This document shows, in pieces, positions 33,701 through 41,449 of a DNA stretch of 64,000 bases. The translations under genes and the position numbers were made by a program. The stretch is from positions 682,001-746,000 of the forward strand of contig NZ_SRKY01000001.1 in assembly GCF_004803475.1 (NCBI RefSeq). Reading direction: 5' to 3'. Below the pieces are notes generated by a model. The model saw nothing but the letters and a program-made list of their open reading frames with translations. It ran no database searches and was not told the DNA's origin. Within the stretch, counting starts at the first letter, position 1. Each line of letters opens with the position of its first letter. The stretch is from Aliishimia ponticola (GTDB taxonomy: Bacteria; Pseudomonadota; Alphaproteobacteria; Rhodobacterales; Rhodobacteraceae).

Positions 33701-35967
33701 AGATCGTCCGACAAGGCCTTGCCGTCCTTGTAGACGGTCACGCCGTCTTCGGTGAAGTTGACCGCCAGATGGGTCCAGACGCCCTCTTTCAGCACCGGCT
33801 CTTCGATCTTCCACGACCGGTTGGAGCCGCCATCGCCGGGCGCAAATCGAAGGTAAAGCCCGCCATCCTTGAGCTGAAGCAAGCGGAAATGCCCGCCATC
33901 GCCGTTTCCAAGCGCATCCTTGGTCAGGATCGCACCGGTGCTGTCCAGATTATCGGCCCGAACCCAAAGCGCGATCGTGCCCTGCGTGACCTGGAAGGCC
34001 GAGTCATGGGCGAGATAGGCGAAATCGGATTCCCCGTCGAATTTCAGTGCCTTCACGCCGTCACGCGGACCATTCGCCGCGTCCCAGGTGCGCAGCACAG
34101 CCTGATTTTCGTAAAGCGTATAGGCCTTGACGGGGCCAAGCTCTCCGCGCCCATCCTCGTAAGACCCGGTGCCCGTGTAATCGAGCGACCAGAACCCCAA
34201 AGCGCCGGGCAATCCGTCCGGCTCCGGCTCGGATACGGGGCCCAAGGTCTCGGCCCCATTGGTGCCGGTGATGGTTTGCCCCTCGGCATCCTCGAAACCA
34301 AGCGGGGTGAAAGGATCGCGGGTCAGGACGACATCCTCCGCCTCGGTCGGGCCTGTGATGTAATCCTGGGCCTCGTCCCAGAACGGATTGTCCATCAAAT
34401 CCGCCGCATCGCCTTCCGGCGCGACATCGACCTCGCCCGCCTCGCGGTAATCATAGCCGTGATAGTCGGTGCCGCCTTCGGTCAGCGTTTTCGTCTCGCC
34501 CACCTGCAGGATCGCTTCCGCGATATCCGCATAACCTTCGACCACGCCATAGGTCACGCCCGCGTCGGTCTTGATCGCGTCCACATCGACCAGATCGCCC
34601 TCGACGAAGACAACCCCGACAAGGTCGCGGTCATGGGCACCGCCTGCCCCGTGTTGCTTGGATACGGCGGTAATGATGCTCTCCATCACGCCGTCATTGT
34701 CGTAATCGACATGCTCCACCGCCACGTTCACCGTGTGGCCGATCACCGCGATATGGTCCTCTTGCGCGTTGTAATCCGCGATCAGATCGAACCCGAAGGA
34801 ATCCACCCAGTGATCGTGCTGATAATCGTTTTCACCGGCAACACCGGCCCAACGGATCGTGCCATCGGAACGGATGTGCTTTTCGATGCTTTCCTGCGTG
34901 CCATTGATCTGCGGCGCGATCAGGAAGGTATCCATCCCGGCGCCACCGACCAGAATATCGTCGCCGACCAGCGGCTGATGTTCATAGCCGTATAGCTTGT
35001 CGAATTCCGGGTTGATCTGCCCACCATCGGGGCGCGTCTCGTCGATCACGGTGCGCTGGCCGACTTTCTGCTCCCCCGCGTCAGAGCGCGACACCAGAAG
35101 GTCATTACCCGCGCCGCCGATCAGCAGGTCCGACCCGTAACCGCCATCCAGCACGTCGTCGCCATCCCCCCCGTCGAGGCGGTCATCGCCATACCCGCCA
35201 AGCAAATGGTCGTCCCCCGCGCGGCCATCCACGACATCGTCGCCGCCAAGCGCATTGATCCGGTCCACACCGGCATCGCCCGTCAGCGTTTCGGGATCGT
35301 CGCGCGTCAGCGTGTCCAGCGTTTCGGACGGGTGGTAATCGGCCACATCGACCAGCGGCACATCCGGAGGCGGGTCGGTAAAGTCCCAGATCGACTGGTA
35401 AAATGCGCTTTGATCGACAACGAAGCCGTCGATCTCCATCGCGAGCGCCTTGGCCCCGCCGGTTTCGAAATAACGCAGCTGCATGGCGTAAAGGCCGCCT
35501 TCGAACTCCGCCGTGACAGAGGTTTCGCCAACCCCGCGCGCGCTGGTGTAATCCGAAAAATCGACCCCACCGAGGTTCAGGTCGAACCCGTCATCGGACC
35601 GGATGGAGACCGTATGCACGCCTGCCGGGATATAGACATAGCCCATGACCAGCAGCCCCGACGGCCCCACGACCATGTCCTCGTTCCCCGATGTGACGGT
35701 GCCATTGTCGCCCAGAAACTCCTTCAGTGTGGCATCGGTATCGCCCGTCGCAAAGGCCAGTTCGGACACCGCGATATGGGCCTTGGGATCCCCCGCCGCG
35801 ATCAACTGGTTCAGGCGCGAGATGTTATAGATGCTTTCACCGTCGGAATAGGCATAGCCAACCAAGCCGGTCCCTTCGAGGGGAATACCGGTGACAGCGC
35901 TTGCGGCGACGGTCGGCGCGAGGCCGGGAACGGAGGACACGAAAGTCGAGGAGCTGGTGACGGACAT
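30793..35967 (-). CDS. Giant RTX exoprotein with PA14-like, LamG-like and duplicated domains
   Basis: This 1724-residue, very acidic protein is probably secreted by a type I system. It starts at ATG 35967 (MSVTSSSTFVSSVPGLAP). Domains: a PA14-like domain (about residues 17-200), RTX repeats (about 222-295), an unrecognised domain containing WAGVAGENDYQHDHWVD (about 340-520), a LamG/concanavalin-like domain (640-760), and RTX repeats (857-932). A second copy of the unrecognised domain follows (HWHGVAGENAQVHDHWVD, about 980-1160), then a second LamG-like domain (1220-1350) and a long C-terminal RTX block of GGxGxDxxx nonapeptides (1400-1670). The uncleaved C-terminus (FGGGDVIYIDYFSQSLFDAG) resembles type I secretion signals. 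Calcium-dependent folding outside the cell and polysaccharide binding are expected. No transporter gene is nearby. Confidence 0.9.
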   Translation of the reverse strand: MSVTSSSTFVSSVPGLAPTVAASAVTGIPLEGTGLVGYAYSDGESIYNISRLNQLIAAGDPKAHIAVSELAFATGDTDATLKEFLGDNGTVTSGNEDMVVGPSGLLVMGYVYIPAGVHTVSIRSDDGFDLNLGGVDFSDYTSARGVGETSVTAEFEGGLYAMQLRYFETGGAKALAMEIDGFVVDQSAFYQSIWDFTDPPPDVPLVDVADYHPSETLDTLTRDDPETLTGDAGVDRINALGGDDVVDGRAGDDHLLGGYGDDRLDGGDGDDVLDGGYGSDLLIGGAGNDLLVSRSDAGEQKVGQRTVIDETRPDGGQINPEFDKLYGYEHQPLVGDDILVGGAGMDTFLIAPQINGTQESIEKHIRSDGTIRWAGVAGENDYQHDHWVDSFGFDLIADYNAQEDHIAVIGHTVNVAVEHVDYDNDGVMESIITAVSKQHGAGGAHDRDLVGVVFVEGDLVDVDAIKTDAGVTYGVVEGYADIAEAILQVGETKTLTEGGTDYHGYDYREAGEVDVAPEGDAADLMDNPFWDEAQDYITGPTEAEDVVLTRDPFTPLGFEDAEGQTITGTNGAETLGPVSEPEPDGLPGALGFWSLDYTGTGSYEDGRGELGPVKAYTLYENQAVLRTWDAANGPRDGVKALKFDGESDFAYLAHDSAFQVTQGTIALWVRADNLDSTGAILTKDALGNGDGGHFRLLQLKDGGLYLRFAPGDGGSNRSWKIEEPVLKEGVWTHLAVNFTEDGVTVYKDGKALSDDLWVPSEGDVASPGIYKEAYMLGNEEPWILGADQRVTEINETAQAFATDDEDLDDAFEGAMAEFGIWGGFDAQDALTTAEIKELMKNGPGTALTNPSGPQAMVASDDVIKGWGGDDIIDGGAGDDYLKGGGGDDTITGGYGDDRLLGGDGDDILDGGRGSDYVMGGDGDDIMISGSDVGEDRAGQLVLYEMGVDQPIRPYPDPSIDDALLKLVDWIDQPLYADDIFLGGAGADHMAVRTYINGKKDAILDNVMTDGRMIHWHGVAGENAQVHDHWVDGIGIDIFGDFNADEDTISVIGHTTNIEITYDTVDTDADGIDDSVLSLIRLYSQQGSNGGAHDEDELGILAVIGDLVTEDMVETDPGAHLGIVQTIDDLQEALAPSDDPSSVARPGDLFGYDDRDVEGRPLTTDPMAWSVNPFMDSASGSFAWNPGSGQNVLAQVNSHGGGSFNGLTVMEMAHMAGEQQSAGTYVLTFSANEPGAGHQALLSKDFSGYGDGGHLTIWIDDYGYLRTRLQSTDGDAYLRYNTKIEAGREYDIAFAYGQDGVSLFVDGDLVSQNTDFVADMLGNDGSTMIGASTRYRTESANNLEWLFDGEITNVSVLNTDISTSQAILLASSDNDLRTLGIAGAVQSEDGAWVGSAGGDFISGTHGDDEITALGGDDTVQAGDGDDVIDAGAGADMVDGGDGSDWISYASDDYGVSVYLTHGFSRSVEGDDVLISVENVIGSDGIDRLIGDSGDNILMGGADDDILSGKGGNDTFDGGAGDDYMRGEDGVDTMSGGNGSDVLLGLGGSDILDGGSGADYIYGGRDADEIYGGSGNDNLRGNLGGDQIHGGDGADDIRGGGNGDALYGGAGDDFIMGEGGTDIIEGGAGDDMLFGGYGGGSNDGQRDVFRFASSADGAGGFDRIRDFENGTDVIDVSAFGFSAFSEVAALASDTGSAMRIDFGGGDVIYIDYFSQSLFDAGDVIFA

Positions 35968-36498
35968 ACAGGATTTCCCGTTTGAGGAGCATTTGCACTG
36001 GCGTGCCGGGGCATCGTGGCGAAACCTAGGCAAGACTTTGACTGCTCCGGCCCAAAGGGTCCGGCACCCCACGCCAATTGGCGCGAGAACGCGTCTATCC
36101 AACCTTCTGGTTGCGCCGAACCGAAGCGCGGCATTTCCGTGTTAAGTCTGGCAGTTAACGGCCAAAATTCAGTTAACCGGCCGGGTTTGCACCCGGCTTG
36201 CGCAGGAACTTGCACAGGCGCGCGGACGCTGTCGGCGGGAAGCCGCGTTTGCTAAAATCGAAGGCAAATTCACCGCGCGGCGTCAGCGATTTTTTCACAT
36301 TTGGAAACAAGCTGTCCAATCTCCGGTTGTCTGTTCTGCGCGGCCTCGTCGCTGCCTTTACGCAGGGCGCAATATCGCTGGGCGATTCTTGGTAAATCCG
36401 AATGTCAGTTTTGGTTTCGCGAAAGCTGGCCGCAGGCTTATTGCGCGATGCAATCAGTTGCGCCCCTATCCCGCAGACATCAGATCGGAGACTGTCCC
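35968..36498. other. Gene-free region between the RTX exoprotein and the GcvT-family gene
   Basis: About 530 bases with no convincing gene. It holds the divergent promoters of the two flanking genes. CAGTTAAC occurs twice in direct orientation at 36152-36159 and 36170-36177, each followed closely by GGCC. No terminator or RNA was recognised. Confidence 0.5.
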
Positions 36499-38934
36499 AT
36501 GAAAACTCGCACCAAGGCCGTTGTTATCGGTGGCGGCATCGCCGGTTGCTCCACCCTGTATCACCTGACGCAGGAAGGCTGGACCGACGTGGTGTTGGTG
36601 GAACGCAACGAACTGACCAGCGGCACCACGTGGCATTCGGCGGCACAGGTGACCAATTTCGGGATGAACCAGACGATGGTGGGCCTCAAGACCCATTCCA
36701 TCAACCTTTACAAGGAACTGGCCGAGGACCCCGATTACCCGATCAACTACCATCACGGCGATGGCGGCATCCGTCTCGCCAACACGCAAGAACAGATGCA
36801 GGGCTATCGCCATTTCGCGTCCATGGCGCGCGGGATGGATGTCCATTTCGAGGTGATCGACGCCGAGGAATGCGCCCGCCGCCATCCGCTGATCTCAACC
36901 GAGAACCTGTTGGGCGGGCTTTGGGATCCTCTGGACGGCGATATCGACCCGGCGCAGCTATGTCAGGCGCTGGCCCGCCGGGCGCGCAAGGCCGGGGCCG
37001 AAGTATATCGCAACACGCCTGTTACCGCGCTGACGCAGCACAGCGATGACACATGGACGGTGCATACCGAACAAGGCGATATAGATTGCGATGTGGTGGT
37101 CAATGCCGGTGGCTACCGGGTGAACGAAGTCGGCGCGATGACGGGCGTGCACCATCCCGTCGCATCCATGGAACATCAGTATTTCCTGACCGAAGACATC
37201 CCCGCCATTACAGAGGCAGGCCACCGAATGCCGCTGCTGCGCTGCCCGATCTCGGATTATTACTGCCGTCAGGAAAAGAACGGGCTGCTGCTTGGCTTCT
37301 ATGAACAGGGGTGCAAGACATGGGGTATGGACGGGATTGATCCGAATTTCGTCAATGCGCTTTGCCCCGATGATCTGGACCGCGTGACCGATGTGCTGGA
37401 AGGCGCATTCGCACGGATGCCCGCCTTGATGGAGACCGGCATCCGCACGGTGGTCAACGGCCCGATCACCTATACGATCGACGGCGCGCCGCTGGTCGGC
37501 CCCATCCCCGGCAAGCGGAACGCTTTCTGCATCATCGGACTGCGCGCCGGGCTTGGCGAAGGCGGCGGCCACGGCTGGCTGCTGGCGCAACAGATCGTCC
37601 ACGGCGAGGCGTGCTATGACACATGGTGTATCGATCCACGCCGCTTTACCGGCCATACGAATGTGGAACTCACGGCGCTGAAGGCGATCGAAGACTATCA
37701 GAACGAATTCCGCTTTCACTTCCCGCACGAGCACCGCCCGGCCGGCCGCCCGGCCAAGACAACCCCCCTGACACCGATCATGGCCGCCGAAGGCGCGGAA
37801 TTCACCACCGTCAACGGATGGGAGCGCGTCGATTACATCAAGCCCGACCCGGAATTTCACCCCAGCTTGACCTTCAATTTCGACGAGGCGTTCGATTGCG
37901 TTGCAGCGGAAGTGGCGAATGTGCAGGGCAATGTGGGTCTGTGCGAGGTGAACGGCTTCAACCGGATCGAAATCACCGGCAAGGATCGCCACGCATTCCT
38001 TGACCGGATGATCTGCGGCACCGTCACCAAGCGTCCGGGCCGTGTCGGGCTGGGCTATCTGCTGAACGATCATGGGATGATCAAGGCCGAGGCGACGATC
38101 GCAAATATTCCCGCCAGCGACCGGGGGCCGGACCGGGTGTGGTATGGATCGGCAGCGGCCAGCGAATATCACGATATGGACTGGCTGCGCGCCCATCTGG
38201 ACCCGGCCGAGGACGTGCAGCTGCGCAGCCTCACCAATGACCAGACCATCGTGGTTCTGGCCGGGCCGAAAGCGCGCGCGGTCCTATCCGCCGCGGCCCG
38301 CGGCGATTGGTCAGCCGCCGCATTCCCATGGCTGAGCCTGCGCGAATGCTTCATCGGCTATGCCCCGGCGACGGTGATGGCGGTCAGCTTCTCGGGCGAA
38401 TTGGCCTATGAGATTCACGTGCCCAATGCCTCGCTCTATGCTGCTTATCTGGCGCTGCGCACAGCGGGCGAGGCGTTCGGATTGCAACTGTTCGGTGCGC
38501 GCGCGGTGGAATCGATGCGGATGGAGAAAGGCTTCTTGCACTGGAAGGCCGATCTGCTGACCGAATTCGACCCGTTTGAAACCGGCCTCGATCGCTTTGT
38601 GAAACTGGACAAGGGCGATTTCATCGGACGGGCCGCGCTGATGGGGCGTGTTGCGGATGGCCCCAGGAAAAAGCGCGTCACTCTGGACATCGCCGCCACC
38701 CACGCCCCGGCGCGCGGCGGCGCGTCGCTGATGCAGGGCGACACGGTCATTGGCACCATCACATCGGGCGATTGGGGCCACCGGGTCGGACGCAATCTGG
38801 CCTATGCCTTTGTCGATCCGCTATTCAGCGCCGAGGGAACGGAGATGTTGCTGGACCTGTGCGGTGATCTGGTGCCCGCGACCGTGATCCCGGACGCGCC
38901 CTATGATCCGGGTTTCGACCGCCTGCACGCCTGA
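36499..38934 (+). CDS. FAD-dependent oxidase/dehydrogenase with GcvT domain (dimethylglycine/sarcosine dehydrogenase-like)
   Basis: This 811-residue flavoprotein has an N-terminal DAO-type FAD domain (about 1-370): dinucleotide fold AVVIGGGIAGCSTLYHL and GTTWHSAAQ, where the His is the covalent FAD site in DMGDH/SarDH. An FAO-type linker follows, then a C-terminal aminomethyltransferase (GcvT) fold (about 430-811, including VNGFNRIEITGKDRHAFLD and ESMRMEKGFLHWKADLLTEF). Such enzymes demethylate dimethylglycine or sarcosine and pass the one-carbon unit to tetrahydrofolate. The ATG at 36499 has GGAG eight bases upstream. The exact N-methylated substrate (DMG, sarcosine or another) is not determined by sequence. 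Confidence 0.9.
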   Translation: MKTRTKAVVIGGGIAGCSTLYHLTQEGWTDVVLVERNELTSGTTWHSAAQVTNFGMNQTMVGLKTHSINLYKELAEDPDYPINYHHGDGGIRLANTQEQMQGYRHFASMARGMDVHFEVIDAEECARRHPLISTENLLGGLWDPLDGDIDPAQLCQALARRARKAGAEVYRNTPVTALTQHSDDTWTVHTEQGDIDCDVVVNAGGYRVNEVGAMTGVHHPVASMEHQYFLTEDIPAITEAGHRMPLLRCPISDYYCRQEKNGLLLGFYEQGCKTWGMDGIDPNFVNALCPDDLDRVTDVLEGAFARMPALMETGIRTVVNGPITYTIDGAPLVGPIPGKRNAFCIIGLRAGLGEGGGHGWLLAQQIVHGEACYDTWCIDPRRFTGHTNVELTALKAIEDYQNEFRFHFPHEHRPAGRPAKTTPLTPIMAAEGAEFTTVNGWERVDYIKPDPEFHPSLTFNFDEAFDCVAAEVANVQGNVGLCEVNGFNRIEITGKDRHAFLDRMICGTVTKRPGRVGLGYLLNDHGMIKAEATIANIPASDRGPDRVWYGSAAASEYHDMDWLRAHLDPAEDVQLRSLTNDQTIVVLAGPKARAVLSAAARGDWSAAAFPWLSLRECFIGYAPATVMAVSFSGELAYEIHVPNASLYAAYLALRTAGEAFGLQLFGARAVESMRMEKGFLHWKADLLTEFDPFETGLDRFVKLDKGDFIGRAALMGRVADGPRKKRVTLDIAATHAPARGGASLMQGDTVIGTITSGDWGHRVGRNLAYAFVDPLFSAEGTEMLLDLCGDLVPATVIPDAPYDPGFDRLHA

Positions 38935-38951
38935 GCCTGCATCCAACGGAA

Positions 38952-38981
38952 AATGGCGGCCCCTTCCCCGGCGCCGCCATT
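38952..38981. terminator. Hairpin between convergent genes
   Basis: AATGGCGGC (38952-38960) and GCCGCCATT (38973-38981) form a perfect 9-bp stem between the ends of the GcvT-family gene and the DUF4394 gene. The minus-strand transcript has a short ATTTT after the stem, so it may serve that side better. There is no long U tail. Confidence 0.5.
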
Positions 38982-39010
38982 CCACTCGTTACCCGTACAA
39001 CCTTGGATCG

Positions 39011-39862
39011 TTACTTCCCGGAAGACACCGCGAAGCTCGAAATTCCACTCATGCCCAGATCGGCCAGCATCGTGGCCGCTCCGGTCGACAGGTCGATGGC
39101 GTAAAGCCCGGCGCTGTCCTGCCCGTCTATGTGCAACACCGCATAGGCCGCATCGGTTCCCTCTTGCGGCGACACAATGTCAAATCCGCCCTCGGGCAGG
39201 ATATCGGCGGGTGCCCCGTCAATGGTGATGAGGCCAATCGTGTCCAGCGTGCCGGCATTATTGGCCAAGTTCACCAAGGCATTGGCCCGCGCATCCAGCG
39301 CATATTGGAAGGTGTCGCCCGCCTTCATGCCATCAATCGCGTTGGTATAGGCATTGGCAAAGATCAGCGGCTCCGCCCCGGCGGAGATATCGCCATCCGC
39401 ATAGGCAAGGCTGGTGAAGCGGCGCACGGAATTGGCCTTGTCATCCCCAAAATCGCCCGGGAAGTAGACAAGATTATCGCCCTGCGACGACACCGCGCGC
39501 ACCGCGTCGATCTTGTTGTTGAAATCGAACGCAACCACCGCATCCCCAGCGATCATGGCGTTCTCCATGAAGGTCGCGCCCTGATCGACCACGGTGCCGG
39601 ATTGCGTATCGATGGTGACAATCTTGCCATCGGCGTAACCGATCAGTTCCCCCGTCACGGGGCGCCACGCGATAGAGCGGATGGGGGCCGACAATGCCAC
39701 GCTGCGCGCGTCTTGCGGCATGGCGATGCTGTCCATCACGATAAGGCGGCTTCCATCGCCCGACAGGGCATACCCCTTTGTCGCGGCATGACCATCGGCT
39801 GCGGCGGCTGATCCCAGCGCGATGGTGGCGACGGTGGCGGCGATTGCTGTCTTGAACGTCAT
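39011..39862 (-). CDS. DUF4394 secreted protein
   Basis: This 283-residue protein has a signal peptide (MTFKTAIAATVATIALGSAAAADG). The mature part has repeated beta-strand units (YALSGDGSRLIVMDSIAMPQ, SIAWRPVTGELIGYADGKIV, DTIGLITIDGAPADILPEGG) as in DUF4394, a beta-propeller-like family of unknown role. The ATG at 39862 with AAGGAGC upstream is preferred to the longer frame. It lies 156 bases downstream of the anti-sigma gene on the same strand, so it may be a member or target of the sigma regulon. Confidence 0.85.
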   Translation of the reverse strand: MTFKTAIAATVATIALGSAAAADGHAATKGYALSGDGSRLIVMDSIAMPQDARSVALSAPIRSIAWRPVTGELIGYADGKIVTIDTQSGTVVDQGATFMENAMIAGDAVVAFDFNNKIDAVRAVSSQGDNLVYFPGDFGDDKANSVRRFTSLAYADGDISAGAEPLIFANAYTNAIDGMKAGDTFQYALDARANALVNLANNAGTLDTIGLITIDGAPADILPEGGFDIVSPQEGTDAAYAVLHIDGQDSAGLYAIDLSTGAATMLADLGMSGISSFAVSSGK

Positions 39863-40018
39863 TGGACTTGCTCCTTCGGTTTCGCGGCCCGTCAGAGCCG
39901 CCGATAAAGAAGCCACGCAAAACAGCGCCCGGAAGTTTCACCGCCAGAACATTTTTTTTCGCAGGGCCGCGTCGCGGGCGCGTCATCAAGGCGCACGCCC
40001 GCACGTCTGCTTGCCGGA

Positions 40019-40705
40019 TCAGGCGTCGATGACCGGACCTGCGGCCAGGACAGCCCCCGTGGGCGCACCCGTGGGCGAGCCGCCCGGCGGCTCGTCGCTG
40101 ATGGCCAGAAGGCCGCCGGAAAGCTGCCCCGCCAGCGCCGCCGGCACGGTGATCTGCGCGGTGCCATCGGGCGGCAGAACGCCCAGCGACACGGGGGCTT
40201 CTGCACCGTCAGCGATCAGCCACAGCTCCAACACCCGCCCCGGCAGCGCGCCCCCGGCCTGCCGTTCGATATCAAGCATGCCCGTCTCGCGGATAAAGCG
40301 CGCCGCCACGACAAGCGATCCGTCTTCCGCCGCGACCGTGGCCGTCATGGCCGGAGCCGGCGCGCCCATGTCCATCAAGCGCGGTGCCATCACCAGCGCC
40401 CCGGCCAATACGCCAATCGCCAGCGTCCCGCCCAGGATCCAGCGCCAGATACTGCGCCGTTCCTTGCGTGGCTTGTCGAACAGCCGGGCTTCGATCCGGG
40501 CTTTAAGCGCGGCTGGCGGCACCACCTCGGGGATATCTTCGGCCATGGGCGCGAATTGTGTCTCGAAATCGCGCACCAAGCGGCGCAATACGGGATCCGT
40601 GGTCAACCGTGCCTCGACCGCGCGCCGATCCGCTGCATTCAGAAGATGCAGCACGTACTCACCCGCAAGGGCGATATCGTCGCTATGATCTTCTGTCTCG
40701 CTCAT
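40019..40705 (-). CDS. Anti-sigma factor (RskA-type)
   Basis: This 228-residue membrane protein has an N-terminal cytoplasmic anti-sigma domain (DDIALAGEYVLHLLNAADRR, about 8-80). One membrane segment (WRWILGGTLAIGVLAGALVM, about 92-113) follows, then an extracytoplasmic RskA-like C-terminal domain (GRVLELWLIADGAEAPVSLG). It should hold the adjacent ECF sigma factor inactive until a periplasmic signal releases it. The ATG at 40705 overlaps the sigma gene's TGA (ATGA), the normal arrangement for such pairs. Confidence 0.92.
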   Translation of the reverse strand: MSETEDHSDDIALAGEYVLHLLNAADRRAVEARLTTDPVLRRLVRDFETQFAPMAEDIPEVVPPAALKARIEARLFDKPRKERRSIWRWILGGTLAIGVLAGALVMAPRLMDMGAPAPAMTATVAAEDGSLVVAARFIRETGMLDIERQAGGALPGRVLELWLIADGAEAPVSLGVLPPDGTAQITVPAALAGQLSGGLLAISDEPPGGSPTGAPTGAVLAAGPVIDA

Positions 40706-41244
40706 CGGGTCAGGCACTCTCTCAGTTTCAGCAGACTGCGCCGCAGCCATGTGCGGACCGTGTTCAGCGGCACATCGTAGCGCGCCGCCAACGCCTTGTA
40801 GCTTTCTGCGTCCAGATAAGCGCGGCGCACCGCATCCGATCTGTCGGCCTCCAATTCCTCCAGGCACCCATCAAGCCGTGCCCGTTCAGAAGACGCAATC
40901 GCCGCGGCTTCCGGCGTGGGCCCGGCATCGCGCAGGTCAGGCACCTCGTCGATATCGACCGCCGGGGCCTTGCGTGCGCGCAGCCTGTCAATCGCCGCAT
41001 TCCGCGCCAGCGTGATCAACCAAGTCATCGGGCTATACCCGTTGGCGCGATACAGGCTTGCCTTCTGCCAAACCCGTAGGAAAACGTCCTGCAACGTCTC
41101 TTCCGCTTCGGCCCTGTCTTTCAAGACACGCAAGCAGACCCCGAAAAGTTTCGCAGAGGTCGCATCATAAAGCGAGGAAAACGCCGCCCGGTTGCCCAAA
41201 CTGACTTGCACGATCATCTCTTCGATGTCGTCGATACCGCTCAT
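40702..41244 (-). CDS. ECF RNA polymerase sigma factor (SigK/RpoE-like)
   Basis: This 180-residue protein has sigma region 2 (AAFSSLYDATSAKLFGVCLR, then AEETLQDVFLRVWQKASLY and MTWLITLARNAAIDRLRAR) and region 4 with HTH (SYKALAARYDVPLNTVRTWL). The start at ATG 41244 (MSGIDDIEEMIVQVS) gives the family's usual length; the extra upstream frame is not conserved-looking. It is co-transcribed with the overlapping anti-sigma gene and probably autoregulates from the 205-base divergent region shared with the sulfatase gene. Confidence 0.93.
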   Translation of the reverse strand: MSGIDDIEEMIVQVSLGNRAAFSSLYDATSAKLFGVCLRVLKDRAEAEETLQDVFLRVWQKASLYRANGYSPMTWLITLARNAAIDRLRARKAPAVDIDEVPDLRDAGPTPEAAAIASSERARLDGCLEELEADRSDAVRRAYLDAESYKALAARYDVPLNTVRTWLRRSLLKLRECLTR

Positions 41245-41449
41245 TCTGACGAAATCCCCCCTGCCCGCCGGGCGATCATGCCCGCCGCGCGGGCGAAACA
41301 CCAGCGCCAAGCAACGCACCCGCGAACGGCATGGACCATTAAAGCCGAATTGCCGTTTCCGTCCCGTCTTTCATCCGTTAGCCTGCCGCCCAAATCACTT
41401 GGAGGAGACGCCGCGCAAGCCCCGAACGGGCGCGCGGCCCGGACACAGC

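Noticed and set aside
32161-34995. 944-codon open frame on the plus strand
   Set aside because: It is antisense to the RTX exoprotein. Repetitive GGxGxD codons keep the opposite strand free of stops. The translation has no family features and is rich in Arg, His and Ile typical of shadow frames.
39474-40004. 176-codon minus-strand frame overlapping the DUF4394 gene
   Set aside because: Out-of-frame shadow of the DUF4394 gene, which has a proper signal peptide and ribosome-binding site.
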